In this document: piece by piece, positions 24,459 through 32,556 of the stretch | Layout: each line of letters starts with the position of its first letter | Numbering within the stretch: position 1 is the first letter of the stretch | Origin: Aphanocapsa feldmannii 277cV | GTDB taxonomy: Bacteria; Cyanobacteriota; Cyanobacteriia; PCC-6307; Cyanobiaceae | DNA: 32,556 nucleotides | Reading direction: 5' to 3' | Assembly: GCA_004768415.1 (NCBI GenBank) | Contig: SRMO01000084.1 | Span: forward strand, 1-32,556 | Notes under the pieces: generated by a model | The model's input: only the letters and a program-made list of their open reading frames with translations | The model's database searches: none | What the model was told of the DNA's origin: nothing | Program-made: the position numbers and the translations under genes

Positions 24459-25115
24459 TCAGTCGGCGGCGCCCATGGAGGCGACCTCAGCGGCAAAGTC
24501 GGCTTTCTTCGCCTTCATCCCCTCACCGAGGGTGAAGCGGGTGAAACGGCGTACCTGAATGTTCTCGCCGATGGTGCCGGCAGTCTGCTTCACCAGTTCT
24601 TCGACGGTCATGCCACTGTCCTTGATGAAGGGCTGATCCAGCAGAGCAAGCTCCTTGAGTCGTTTGGCGATACGGCCGACAACAATCCGCTCGCGCAAGG
24701 CCTCTGGCTTCGAGGCCAGGTCGTCTTTACCACTTTCAATGGATTTTTCCTGATCGATGATGTGCTGGGGAATGTCAGAGGTTCGCACATATTCCACCTG
24801 CGGGCAGGCGGCAATCTGCATGGCAATGTCGTGCACCAGGCTGTGAAAAGCTTTGCCGCGGGCGACGAAATCAGTCTCGCAGTTGACTTCCACAAGCACC
24901 CCCACACGACCGCCGGTGTGGATGTAGCTGCCCACCAGACCTTCCGCTGCAATCCGGTCTGCCTTCTTCTCGGCGGAAGCGATGCCCTTGCGGCGCAGCC
25001 ACAAGGTGGCTTTGGTCATGTCACCATCGGTTTCGCTGAGGGCCTTTTTGCAATCCATCATTCCTGCGCCGGTCGATTCGCGCAGTTGTTTGACGAGCTT
25101 GGCGGGAATGGCCAT
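24459..25115 (-). CDS. tsf: Translation elongation factor Ts
   Basis: The 218-residue protein is the guanine nucleotide exchange factor for EF-Tu. The N-terminus [26 protein letters not shown] is the UBA-like domain with the EF-Ts signature, followed by [19 protein letters not shown] (second EF-Ts signature) and a short core domain. The length is the short cyanobacterial form. The open frame extends to 25190 but conservation begins at the ATG at 25115. It follows rpsB by 81 bases, the standard bacterial rpsB-tsf pair. Confidence 0.97.
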   Translation of the reverse strand: MAIPAKLVKQLRESTGAGMMDCKKALSETDGDMTKATLWLRRKGIASAEKKADRIAAEGLVGSYIHTGGRVGVLVEVNCETDFVARGKAFHSLVHDIAMQIAACPQVEYVRTSDIPQHIIDQEKSIESGKDDLASKPEALRERIVVGRIAKRLKELALLDQPFIKDSGMTVEELVKQTAGTIGENIQVRRFTRFTLGEGMKAKKADFAAEVASMGAAD

Positions 25116-25196
25116 CGGTCGGGTGTAAAGGCGAGATGTAGAAGAACTGTGGAGTGTCAGGCACAGGCTGGCTTGGGCCGAATCTGGCACTCCGCA

Positions 25197-25895
25197 TCAC
25201 TCGGTGTTGGCGGAGCCATGGCGGCCTTCGTTGATGGCATCAGCGAGGCGGCCAAGCATCAGCTGAACTGAACGTACAGCGTCGTCGTTGCAGGGAATGG
25301 GCACGTCACAGAGGTCTGGATCACAGTTGGTATCCAACAGCGAGACGATGGGGATGTCCAGCTTGCGGGCTTCAAGCACGGCATTGTGCTCTCGCTTCTG
25401 GTCCACCAGCACAATGGAGTCGGGCAGGCGACGCATGGTCTTGAGACCGCCCAGGTACTTCTGCAGACGGTCCAGCTCGCGGCGCAGCACGGCTGCCTCC
25501 TTCTTGGGACGCATGGCGATGGCGCCGCAGGACTCCATCCGCTCGAGGTCCTTGAGACGGTCGATGCGGGCCCGCATGGTGGTCCAGTTGGTGAGCATCC
25601 CTCCCAGCCAACGCTGGTTGACGTAGGCGGAGCTGCAGCGGGAGGCCTCGATGGCGATCACCTCGGAGGCCTGCTTCTTGGTGCCGACAAAGAGGAAGCG
25701 CTTACCGGCCCTGGACTGGTTCCGGGTCCACTTGTAGGCGTTGTTCAGACAGACTGCGGTCTTGACGAGGTCAATGATGTGGACCCCGTTTCTGGAACAG
25801 TAGATGTACTGATCCATTTTGGGATTCCAACGACGGGTCTGATGCCCGAAATGGGCACCTGACTCCATCATTTCCGCCAGGGTGACGATGGCCAT
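25197..25895 (-). CDS. rpsB: 30S ribosomal protein S2
   Basis: The 232-residue ribosomal protein carries the S2 signatures [20 protein letters not shown] at residues 6-25 and the [20 protein letters not shown] and [13 protein letters not shown] regions. The start at 25895 gives the standard N-terminus MAIVTLAEM. Upstream, the 5' leader can form a long hairpin (25907-25979), and no standard Shine-Dalgarno sequence is seen close to the ATG. It is co-directional with tsf downstream. Confidence 0.97.
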   Translation of the reverse strand: MAIVTLAEMMESGAHFGHQTRRWNPKMDQYIYCSRNGVHIIDLVKTAVCLNNAYKWTRNQSRAGKRFLFVGTKKQASEVIAIEASRCSSAYVNQRWLGGMLTNWTTMRARIDRLKDLERMESCGAIAMRPKKEAAVLRRELDRLQKYLGGLKTMRRLPDSIVLVDQKREHNAVLEARKLDIPIVSLLDTNCDPDLCDVPIPCNDDAVRSVQLMLGRLADAINEGRHGSANTE

Positions 25896-25906
25896 GCTGT
25901 GGCTGG

Positions 25907-25979
25907 GTTTCGGGTTGTGCCTCCACCCGCCAGGGAATGCCTTGTTGCCCGGGAGGGGGCACAGGGATTCACCCGAAAC
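25907..25979 (-). promoter_or_regulatory. Inverted repeat in the rpsB leader, possible regulatory RNA structure
   Basis: A perfect 9-base inverted repeat, GTTTCGGGT at 25907-25915 and ACCCGAAAC at 25971-25979, brackets about 55 bases just upstream of rpsB. Inside, GGAGGCAC can pair partly with GTGCC...TCC, extending the stem. In many bacteria rpsB is autoregulated by S2 through a leader RNA; whether this is such an element is inference. Confidence 0.4.
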
Positions 25980-26047
25980 GCGCGGGTGTGCGGTGTCTGG
26001 TGTGCCTGGCCAATCTATCAGTGGGCGGTATGGCAGGAATCCTGATC

Positions 26048-26977
26048 TCAGGCATACCGCCCACGGGCTTCGCGGAACATGGTCCGTACGCTGATCAGGT
26101 TCAGTGGCAGCCGCAACAGTTCCAGGGCCAGGCCGGGGTGGCCGCGCCGGATCAGCCAGGCGAGCAGGGGCCGCAGGCTGCGCTCGTTGAGCAGGCCGGC
26201 GAGGCTGAGCAGCTCCCAGAGCAGGAGGTGCAGTGGTGTGTACTGAATCATGCAGCGCACCCGCCAGCAGGGGTGCTTGCGCAGGAACACCAGCCCCATG
26301 CGGGCCCGTTCCCGCTCCTGACGGATCAGCCGGGGGACCTGCTCCAGGCTGAATGGGGGATGCCAGTGATAGCCCACCGCCTCGGGACAGCGCACGAGGG
26401 CGACCCCCATCCGCCGCAGCCGCTCACCCAGCTCCAGGTCTTCCCAGCCGTAGAGACTGAAGCTGCTGTCGAAGAGCCCGGCGGCTTCCAGCAGGTCCCG
26501 GTCGATGGCCACGTTGCCGGTGGCGAAATAGGCCCAGGAGAGATCGGTGAATTTGTGGGAAGCGGCGGTGGGATTCTCGAAGTCCGAGGTGTTGATCACG
26601 GCGCCGTAGGTGAAACAGCGGCGGTGTCCATCGCGCTGCCAGCGTCGCCGCAGGGCACGGGCGTGGCAGGCCAGAAAATCCTCCAGCACCACCAGGTCGC
26701 TGTCGATGAAAACGATCACATCGCCCTGTGCTTCCGCTACGCCACGGTTCCGACCCACGGCGGCCCCGCCATGGTCCTGCCGGTGCAGCTTCAGGTGGGG
26801 ATAGTGCGGGGCATCCCGCTCCAGGGTGGCCACGGTGGCATCGCTGGAACCATCGTCGACGACAACCACCTCGAAACCATTCGCTTCGCCATCCAGCTGC
26901 TGCCGCTCCAGGGCGCCCAGGCAGCGCTGCAGAATCGGCAGGCGATTGTAGGTGGGGATGACGACGCTGAGGAACAC
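26048..26977 (-). CDS. Family 2 glycosyltransferase
   Basis: A 309-residue GT-A-fold enzyme. It starts [15 protein letters not shown] (nucleotide-sugar site), continues [11 protein letters not shown], and has the metal-binding DSD in IVFIDSDLV and the acceptor-side motif [11 protein letters not shown], typical of GT2 enzymes with a galactosyltransferase-type C-terminal region. The last 70 residues ([14 protein letters not shown]...) are hydrophobic and amphipathic and may sit against the membrane. Substrate is unknown; cell-surface polysaccharide or LPS are likely. Translation starts at a GTG (26975-26977). It follows the 51-residue basic protein gene by 53 bases and precedes rpsB. Confidence 0.88.
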   Translation of the reverse strand: MFLSVVIPTYNRLPILQRCLGALERQQLDGEANGFEVVVVDDGSSDATVATLERDAPHYPHLKLHRQDHGGAAVGRNRGVAEAQGDVIVFIDSDLVVLEDFLACHARALRRRWQRDGHRRCFTYGAVINTSDFENPTAASHKFTDLSWAYFATGNVAIDRDLLEAAGLFDSSFSLYGWEDLELGERLRRMGVALVRCPEAVGYHWHPPFSLEQVPRLIRQERERARMGLVFLRKHPCWRVRCMIQYTPLHLLLWELLSLAGLLNERSLRPLLAWLIRRGHPGLALELLRLPLNLISVRTMFREARGRYA

Positions 26978-27030
26978 TGCGCGGTCTTCTGGAGCAGGCG
27001 TCGTCAGAGTCTGACGGGGAACTGGCGGGA

Positions 27031-27186
27031 TCAGTCGGCCGCACCACCGTTGCTGGCTGTGCCGGTCACGCCGTTGCCGGCACCTTCGCCGCGGCCGTCG
27101 TTGCGCAGCTTGCGCTTCTTGAACTTGCGAGCGTAGGCCTTGTTACGCTCCTGCTTTTCTTTTTTCAGATTTCTGCGCTTTGCCAT
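27031..27186 (-). CDS. Small basic protein, 51 residues, unknown function
   Basis: The minus strand from the ATG at 27186 encodes MAKRRNLKKEKQERNKAYAR, then KFKKRKLRND and a neutral glycine/asparagine-rich tail (GRGEGAGNGV...GGAAD), ending at TGA 27033-27031. The first 30 residues are dominated by Lys and Arg and are probably helical, like ribosomal or nucleic-acid-binding proteins. From memory, picocyanobacteria have a similar small protein near here, so I regard the frame as real, but I cannot name a family. It lies 37 bases after devA. Confidence 0.65.
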   Translation of the reverse strand: MAKRRNLKKEKQERNKAYARKFKKRKLRNDGRGEGAGNGVTGTASNGGAAD

Positions 27187-27223
27187 CGCCAGGTGGGTAT
27201 CAAACAGTCACTCTAGGCGCTGA

Positions 27224-27967
27224 TCAGGCAGCTGCTGCCATGGCCCTGATACGGCCGTCCTCCATCACCAGCAGGCGGTCCGCCACGTCGAGGATGCGCG
27301 GATCATGGGTGACCATCAGCACCGAACAACCGTGGTCCCTCACCATGCGCTGCAGCAGTTCCACCACTTCCCTGCCGGTATGGCTGTCCAGGGCGGCGGT
27401 CGGTTCGTCGGCCAGCAGCAGGTGTGGTTCCGCTGCCAGGGCGCGGGCGATGGCGACCCGCTGGCGCTGACCCCCGGAGAGGGCGGCCGGCAGTTTGCCA
27501 AGCTGGTCGGCCAGGCCGACCTCCCGCAGCAGCTGGTGGGAACGCAGACGACGCTCCCGGTAGGGCAGCTGCCGGTTGAGGTCCGCGCCCATCTGCACAT
27601 TCTGCTCAGCGGTCAGACAGCGCAGCAGGTTGTGCCCCTGGAAAATCACGCCGATGCGACGACGCACGCGACGCAGCACCACCTGTGAGGCACCTCGGAG
27701 CTGTTCCCCCAGCACCTGAACGTCCCCGTCCTGCACGGCACGCAGCGCTCCCATCAGCGTCAGCAGCGTGGTCTTGCCGCAGCCGGAGGGGCCGCTGAGG
27801 ATCACGATCTCCCTTGCCCTGAGATCGAGATCGATCCCCTGCAGAACATGGCAGCGCTGCTCACCCTCGCCGAACCAGTGGTTGAGGCCCCTGATGTGCA
27901 CACGCGTCGTCGCGGCATCGAGGCCGGGCTGCGCGAAGGCGTCGAGGCTGGCGGAATGGGCGGCCAC
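27224..27967 (-). CDS. devA: DevA-type ABC transporter ATP-binding protein
   Basis: The 247-residue ATPase belongs to the MacB/LolD-like DevA group that works with DevC permease and DevB membrane-fusion protein. It has Walker A GPSGCGKTT (residues 59-67), IFQGHNLLRCLTAEQN (Q-loop and DevA-type stretch), LSGGQRQRVAIARAL, Walker B LLLADEPTAALD and the switch histidine in VTHDPRI. In filamentous cyanobacteria DevBCA exports glycolipids to the heterocyst envelope; in unicellular strains homologues export unknown substrates. It is three bases downstream of devC. Confidence 0.9.
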   Translation of the reverse strand: MAAHSASLDAFAQPGLDAATTRVHIRGLNHWFGEGEQRCHVLQGIDLDLRAREIVILSGPSGCGKTTLLTLMGALRAVQDGDVQVLGEQLRGASQVVLRRVRRRIGVIFQGHNLLRCLTAEQNVQMGADLNRQLPYRERRLRSHQLLREVGLADQLGKLPAALSGGQRQRVAIARALAAEPHLLLADEPTAALDSHTGREVVELLQRMVRDHGCSVLMVTHDPRILDVADRLLVMEDGRIRAMAAAA

Positions 27968-27970
27968 GGT

Positions 27971-29170
27971 TCAGAAGATCTCCGCCGGATCCGCCTGATT
28001 GAGCTTGCGCATGGCCAGCAGACCGGAAGCTGTGCACATGCCGAGAATGAGGCAGAACACCGTGGTGGCCATGGCCTGCGTCATGGCAATGGGAATCATG
28101 GTCTGACTGCGGGTGAGGGCATAGAGGCCGAGGCCGGCCACCCAGGAGGGAAAGTAACCCAGCAGGGCCAGCAACAGGGCTTCGCGCATCACCACGCCCA
28201 CGAGGCTGCCGTGGCTGTAGCCCATGGCCTTCAGTGTGGCGTATTCCGCCAGGTGATCACTCACATCGCTGAACAGGATCTGGTAGACGATCACGGAGCC
28301 CACCACCACCCCCATGGCAGCGCCGAGGGTGAAGATGAACCCGATCGAGGTACTGGATTTCCAGTAGTTCTGCTCAAACGCCAGAAACTGATCCTTCGTC
28401 AGGGGCCGCACGTCGGGTGGTAGCACTGCCTGCATCTGCCGCACCAACGCCTCGGCATCGGCCCCGGGGTGCAGACGCAGCAGCCCCAGCTCGATGGAGC
28501 CATTCGTGGTGCCGACGCCACCGCGGGAATTGCGGAATTTGGCGAAGGTGCGATCACTGGTGATCAGATTGCCGTCGGCGCTGAAGGATGCACCCATCCG
28601 GACCAGGCCTTCCACCTTCACCTCCACATCGCCCACCTGGGCACGCACTTCACGACCCTGCTCGAACCACTCGGGCACCGGACCGAACTCCTTCCTGCTG
28701 AGCCGGTCATAGAGCACGCGGTTCCCGAGGCGCAGCTTCGGCTGCATGGTCTCCAGCTCCGGCAGCAGGAGCACGGAATCAGCGGGATCGAAGCCGAGGG
28801 CCAGGAGGCTGCGGGGTTTGCCGGTTTCGGGGTTTTTCCACTGCACGAAGTTCCAGCGCACCGGTGCGACGGAGGCCACCTCCTGCCAGCCTGCGGCCTG
28901 GTAGAGGCGCCGGCGGGGGAAGGCCTGCATGGCGTTCGAGCTGGTGCTGCGGGGGCTGATCAGCACCACATCTGCATCGAAGAGTCTGTGGATCGTGATG
29001 CTGGCCTCGAACAGGGCGTCACGGAAGCCCAGTTGCAGGAACATCAGTACGCCGGCGAAGCTGATGCCGGCCAGGGCGACGGCAAGACGCACCGGTTGAC
29101 GGGTCAGCAGCATCCAGGCCAGCGGCACGCGGCGGCGCTGCCAGAGGTGCAGCAGCCGTTCAGGAAGCAT
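27971..29170 (-). CDS. devC: DevC-type ABC transporter permease
   Basis: The 399-residue permease of the FtsX/MacB type has one N-terminal membrane segment (about 24-44, VRLAVALAGISFAGVLMFLQ), a large periplasmic domain (about 50-270) and three C-terminal segments with the family motif VGSVIVYQILFSDVSDHLAEYATLKAMGYSHGSLVGVV (broken here only by description; residues about 290-330). The ATG at 29170 (MLPERLLHLW) overlaps the end of devB by 11 bases. The longer upstream frame is a read-through of devB sequence in another phase. Confidence 0.9.
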   Translation of the reverse strand: MLPERLLHLWQRRRVPLAWMLLTRQPVRLAVALAGISFAGVLMFLQLGFRDALFEASITIHRLFDADVVLISPRSTSSNAMQAFPRRRLYQAAGWQEVASVAPVRWNFVQWKNPETGKPRSLLALGFDPADSVLLLPELETMQPKLRLGNRVLYDRLSRKEFGPVPEWFEQGREVRAQVGDVEVKVEGLVRMGASFSADGNLITSDRTFAKFRNSRGGVGTTNGSIELGLLRLHPGADAEALVRQMQAVLPPDVRPLTKDQFLAFEQNYWKSSTSIGFIFTLGAAMGVVVGSVIVYQILFSDVSDHLAEYATLKAMGYSHGSLVGVVMREALLLALLGYFPSWVAGLGLYALTRSQTMIPIAMTQAMATTVFCLILGMCTASGLLAMRKLNQADPAEIF

Positions 29171-30155
29171 TGGCTGGAGATGGATCGGGGGACCTGGATG
29201 GGCGGTTGGCAGGCGCTGTCCCGGCAGGTTCGTCCTGTGTGTCGATCCGCACCAGCACCTGCATCCGGCTGAAGCCTCCGACCACCAGCGAAGCCTCGGG
29301 ATCGAGGGCGATCTGAACCTCGACCACCCGGGCATCCACATCTTCTGTGGGGTCGGTGCTGAGCACGTCACGACGGCTGATCTTGAGGCCGATGCGCTCC
29401 ACCCTGCCCCGCAGGCTGCCGCTGAACCCGCCATGCTCGGCCTGGATCAGGGCGGGCTGTCCCACGGCGATGCGGCCAATGTCGGTTTCGTAGATCTCGG
29501 CGATCACCGCCATGCTGTCGGTTCGTCCAAGCTCGAGCACACCCTCACCATCGCGAGGACGCTCCCCCTCCCAGGCGAGGATCTCCAGCACCGTGCCGTC
29601 GAAGGGTGCCCGCAGCTCACTGTTCAGCATGTCGGCCTGGATCGCCGCGGCCCTGGCCTGGGCCGCCAGATACTCACCTTCCAGGCTCAGAGAGCGACGC
29701 TCCCGCACATCCACGGCATCGGGTGTCACCACACCGAGGCTCTCCAGGTCGAGATAGCGGTTCAGTTCGTCCTGGGCGACGGCGTGCCGTTGCTTGAGCG
29801 AGGCCGTCTGGGCATTCTGGGCGGCCAGGTCGGCCTTGAGCCTGGCGTTGTTGTCGAACAGTGCCAGCAGCTCTCCCTGGCGCACTGTTGCTCCTTCCTG
29901 GACCAGCAGCTGTGCCACCCGGGGCACACCGCCCGCGCCGCTGGGGGCGTCGAGCCGACGCAGCTCGCCAATGGGCTCCACCCGACCCAGACCGGTGACA
30001 TAGCGGGGAGCGGCCGGGGGGAGGATCGCAGCGGGGGGCGGCGGATCGACGCTGAATCGAGCCTCGCGATGCTGGCTGACCAGCACCGGAGTGGCCAGCA
30101 AGGCTCCGATCAGCAGCAGCAGCCAGGCGCTGAGATTCCGCAGGGGAAGAGTCAT
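29160..30155 (-). CDS. devB: DevB-type HlyD-family membrane fusion protein
   Basis: The 331-residue periplasmic adaptor has one N-terminal membrane segment (LSAWLLLLIGALLATPVLV, about 8-26), a biotinyl-lipoyl hairpin split around a coiled-coil (about 100-190, ALFDNNARLKADLAAQNAQT and following), and beta-barrel/membrane-proximal domains (ELRAPFDGTVLEILAWEGE, GQPALIQAEHGGFSGSLRG). It links DevA/DevC to an outer-membrane channel, probably TolC. Its ATG overlaps the stop of pcyA by four bases, so translation is probably coupled. Confidence 0.9.
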   Translation of the reverse strand: MTLPLRNLSAWLLLLIGALLATPVLVSQHREARFSVDPPPPAAILPPAAPRYVTGLGRVEPIGELRRLDAPSGAGGVPRVAQLLVQEGATVRQGELLALFDNNARLKADLAAQNAQTASLKQRHAVAQDELNRYLDLESLGVVTPDAVDVRERRSLSLEGEYLAAQARAAAIQADMLNSELRAPFDGTVLEILAWEGERPRDGEGVLELGRTDSMAVIAEIYETDIGRIAVGQPALIQAEHGGFSGSLRGRVERIGLKISRRDVLSTDPTEDVDARVVEVQIALDPEASLVVGGFSRMQVLVRIDTQDEPAGTAPANRPSRSPDPSPANAS

Positions 30156-30988
30156 GCGGCACCGACTTGAGGACTGTCAAAGAGAAGCTCCCTGATGTAG
30201 CGGTCGGCCCAGCTGTCGTCGAATGCCTTGGCCAGGACCCTGCGGGTCTTGTCGTTGCATTGCTGCTGGCGGCAGTAGCGCCGTTGCCCCTCCAGCCTGG
30301 CCAGGCTGGCCGGGTCATCGCTGCCGTCGGGGATGATGGATGCCTTGCGATTCAGCAAGGCATCCAGGTAGCCGAGGGATTGCTTCAGGAAAGCGTTTTC
30401 CTCCTCGGCGCTGCCGGGGCGGACGAAACAGACGGCTGCCGAGAAAATCGACCCCCACTCGGGCAGGTCTCTCGGCGTGGCGTAGGCAAACCGACGCAGG
30501 GGTGCCAGGGCCTCCAGCCACTGCCCATCCAGGGCTGCAGCAGTGGGTGAAAGGTCCACCACAGCGGCGGTCACGCGTCCCCGCGCGGTGACGATGTCGC
30601 AGCCGAACAGTGGCAGATCCCAGCTGTGATCGGGGAACATCACACAGTGCAGGATGTTGAGCCCGGGCCCGAGGTTGGCCACCTCCAGGTGCAGTTTGCG
30701 AAACCCCTGGGCGCTGAAACAGACATTGCGGATCAGCAGGGCCTTGCCGTCAAAGCGGCCATGGATCTCGGCAAAGCCAGGTGGAATGGGCAGCACGGCA
30801 AGGCCGTCGAGCTGGCGCCAGCGCTTCAGAATGCCTTGACTGAGCGCCGAAACGAGGTCGTGGTCGTTGCACGCCTTGAAGCAGGCGATCGTCCGGGCTG
30901 AAAGGCCTTCATGCCCGCTGCTGCTGACGCCGTTGCGGCCGAACAGGCGTTCCAGCCTGACCCTCAATGTGCTGAACGCGGGGATCAT
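30152..30988 (-). CDS. pcyA: Phycocyanobilin:ferredoxin oxidoreductase
   Basis: The enzyme reduces biliverdin IXalpha to phycocyanobilin with four electrons from ferredoxin; the pigment serves phycobiliproteins and phytochromes. In the 278-residue reading (start 30988) residues His100, Glu102 (FRKLHLEVA), His114 (ILHCVMFP) and Asp131 (PLFGCDIV) align at a constant offset with His74, Glu76, His88 and Asp105 of the Synechocystis enzyme, so the catalytic set is intact. The C-terminal motif YCRQQQCNDKTRRVLAKAFDDSWADRYI is also diagnostic. The frame continues to 31096 and the N-terminus is longer than usual, so a start inside is possible. It overlaps devB by four bases and is divergent from the M16 gene. 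Confidence 0.93.
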   Translation of the reverse strand: MIPAFSTLRVRLERLFGRNGVSSSGHEGLSARTIACFKACNDHDLVSALSQGILKRWRQLDGLAVLPIPPGFAEIHGRFDGKALLIRNVCFSAQGFRKLHLEVANLGPGLNILHCVMFPDHSWDLPLFGCDIVTARGRVTAAVVDLSPTAAALDGQWLEALAPLRRFAYATPRDLPEWGSIFSAAVCFVRPGSAEEENAFLKQSLGYLDALLNRKASIIPDGSDDPASLARLEGQRRYCRQQQCNDKTRRVLAKAFDDSWADRYIRELLFDSPQVGAA

Positions 30989-31107
30989 CAGCCTGAGTGG
31001 GAATGAGGGTAGGGGAAGGAGACGGCGGAAAGGGCCTGCTCCAGGACTGTGCATGGGGGCACCACCGCTGGAATGGGCCAGGATTGATTGTCTCACGGGG
31101 TGACCGG

Positions 31108-32376
31108 TTGACCCAGCAGAACAAGGTGATCGAGCCCTTCACAGCGGCGACCACTCAGCTGGCCAATGGCCTTGTGGTGGGCGTGCAGCGTCAAGCCGAT
31201 GCGGGGATGGTCTGCCTCGACCTCTGGTGCGATGCAGGAAGCCGGCAGGAAGGTGACGAGGAAACGGGCATGGCCCATTTCCTCGAGCACATGGTGTTCA
31301 GGGGCAGCGAAACCCTCCCGCCGGGCAGCTTCGACCTGCGCGTGGAGGCCATGGGGGGCAGCAGCAATGCGGCCACCGGCTTTGATGATGTCCACTACCA
31401 CGTGCTGGTGCCGCCGCCCCATGCCGATGAGGCCCTGGCGCTGCTCACGGAGCTGATCCTGTCTCCGCAGCTCGCAGCCGATGCCTTTGCCGTGGAGCGC
31501 CTCGTGGTGTTGGAAGAACTGAGCCAGAGCGAGGACCAGCCCGATGAGGTGGTGTTCCAGAGACTGCTGGCCAAGGGCTGCGGAAGCCATGCCTACGGCC
31601 GGCCGGTGCTGGGGTATCGCCGCAGCCTGGAACACCTCACACCTGCGTCCATGGATGCCTTTCACGGGCGGCTCTACCGGGCCGATGGCCTTGCCCTCGC
31701 CATCACCGGCGCCATCGATCCGGAATGGTGGTTCAGCCGCCTCGAACACTCGCTGCTGGGAAGCCTGCCGCGGCGTCGCCAGCTGGGGAGACGCCCAGGC
31801 GATCTGCTGGTCAGGCCGGGGCGAACGGTGGAGCGGCTGGAGCGGCTGGAGGCAGCACGGCTGCTGATGCTCTGGCCTCTGCCGAAAGCGGAGGCAGTGG
31901 ATGCTCTGATCGGTGCCGAGCTGGCCACCACGCTGCTGTCGGAAGGTCGGCGCAGCCTGCTTGTGCGGTGTCTGCGGGAAGAGCTGTGCCTGGTGGAATC
32001 GGTGGATCTGGAGGTGCATCCCCTGGAAGACGGCAGCATGGCGATCCTGGAGGCTGTCTGTCCTCCTGATCAGCTGGAGGCGGTGGAAGAGGAGATCCAC
32101 AGGAGGTTGTCGGCCTGGTGCAACACGGCGGTCCACCCCGCTGACCTGCAACGGGCGCAGCGCCTGCTGGGGAATGGCTGGCGTTTCGGCCTGGAGGGAC
32201 CCGGCGGACTCGCCGCTGCCATTGGGCCCGGCCTGTTGCGCGGTCGGGTCGATGCGCTCGGAACCTACGTCCAGCAGATTCAGGCCTGGTCCTGCGAGCG
32301 TCTGCTGGCGGACGTGCAACATCTTTTTGCCCCTGAACACGCCCTACGGCTGCTGGCCCTGCCAGCGGGAGGCTGA
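31108..32376 (+). CDS. M16-family zinc metallopeptidase (catalytic subunit type)
   Basis: A 422-residue peptidase of the processing-peptidase/pitrilysin class. The inverted zinc motif HxxEH is HFLEH at residues 57-61, and the third ligand glutamate lies in VVLEELSQSE (about 136-137), at the usual spacing. GSSNAATGFDDVHYHV is also typical. The C-terminal half forms the second, non-catalytic M16 domain. The frame is open from 30997. I place the start at TTG 31108, preceded by GGGGTGA; a GTG at 31123 is possible. A second M16 gene follows directly, which fits the heterodimer of active and inactive subunits common in cyanobacteria. Confidence 0.88.
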   Translation: MTQQNKVIEPFTAATTQLANGLVVGVQRQADAGMVCLDLWCDAGSRQEGDEETGMAHFLEHMVFRGSETLPPGSFDLRVEAMGGSSNAATGFDDVHYHVLVPPPHADEALALLTELILSPQLAADAFAVERLVVLEELSQSEDQPDEVVFQRLLAKGCGSHAYGRPVLGYRRSLEHLTPASMDAFHGRLYRADGLALAITGAIDPEWWFSRLEHSLLGSLPRRRQLGRRPGDLLVRPGRTVERLERLEAARLLMLWPLPKAEAVDALIGAELATTLLSEGRRSLLVRCLREELCLVESVDLEVHPLEDGSMAILEAVCPPDQLEAVEEEIHRRLSAWCNTAVHPADLQRAQRLLGNGWRFGLEGPGGLAAAIGPGLLRGRVDALGTYVQQIQAWSCERLLADVQHLFAPEHALRLLALPAGG

Positions 32377-32377
32377 C

Positions 32378-32556
32378 GTGCGCCTGGATCTCGATCGAAC
32401 CCTGGCTGGTGGCCTGCGGCTGCTGGGTCAGCGCAGGGCCAGTGGCGGTGTGCTCTCGATGCGACTCTGGGTTGCCGGCGGCAGCGCCAGGGATCCCGAA
32501 GGGCAGCGGGGTCGCGCCCAGCTGATGGCGGGCAGCCTGCATCGGGGGGCGGCCGG
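32378..32556 (+). CDS. M16-family peptidase-like protein, N-terminal part (cut by window edge)
   Basis: A frame begins at GTG 32378, one base after the stop of the preceding peptidase, and runs to the window end (59 complete codons). The sequence (LDRTLAGGLRLLGQ, MRLWVAGGSARDPEGQRG, AQLMAGSLHRGAA) follows the M16 N-terminal pattern, but at the place of HxxEH it has AQLMAGSL, so the zinc site is missing. This is the usual arrangement for the non-catalytic partner subunit. The gene is coupled to the upstream peptidase. Confidence 0.8.
   Translation, partial: MRLDLDRTLAGGLRLLGQRRASGGVLSMRLWVAGGSARDPEGQRGRAQLMAGSLHRGAA

Overview
The window looks like part of a picocyanobacterial chromosome (Synechococcus/Cyanobium type). 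It is GC-rich and gene-dense, and it carries chlP (phytyl/geranylgeranyl reductase), pcyA (phycocyanobilin synthesis), a ferredoxin-type sulfite reductase, a GlpX-type bisphosphatase and a DevBCA-type exporter. The genus is an inference from gene content and gene order; no rRNA or tRNA gene was found to confirm it.

Layout from left to right: the 5' end of hemA and the gene glpX (both -); rpe (+); a leftward block of a small secreted protein, ccsA, lptF/G-like permease, lptB, an OstA/LptA-like protein, a DUF309 protein, typA and a VanY-like carboxypeptidase; chlP (+); a 4.3-kb accessory segment (10900-15181); glyS (-); sir (+); a VanX-like dipeptidase, recG, a conserved hypothetical, tsf, rpsB, a family 2 glycosyltransferase, a 51-residue basic protein, devA, devC, devB and pcyA (all -); then two M16-family peptidase genes (+), the second cut by the window edge.

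The core genes serve central metabolism (Calvin/pentose phosphate, tetrapyrrole, sulfur), translation, envelope assembly (LPS transport, peptidoglycan trimming, cytochrome c maturation) and DNA repair. Several are tightly coupled: lptB/lptF and pcyA/devB overlap by one or four bases, and the DUF309 gene and the lptA-like gene are two bases apart.

The accessory segment between chlP and glyS is the unusual part. It begins with a relic of glyS fused to a relic of chlP, in the order expected if a chlP-glyS tandem duplication had collapsed. It continues with a small secreted four-cysteine protein whose stop codon lies in a terminator-like hairpin, three copies of a GCACCTCGAAAA motif (two beside hairpins), about 1.3 kb of decayed sequence, a secreted leucine-rich-repeat protein whose repeat array is split by a charged insertion, and a remnant of an IS3-type transposase. 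A second compositional anomaly is an AT-rich patch covering most of lptF and lptB.
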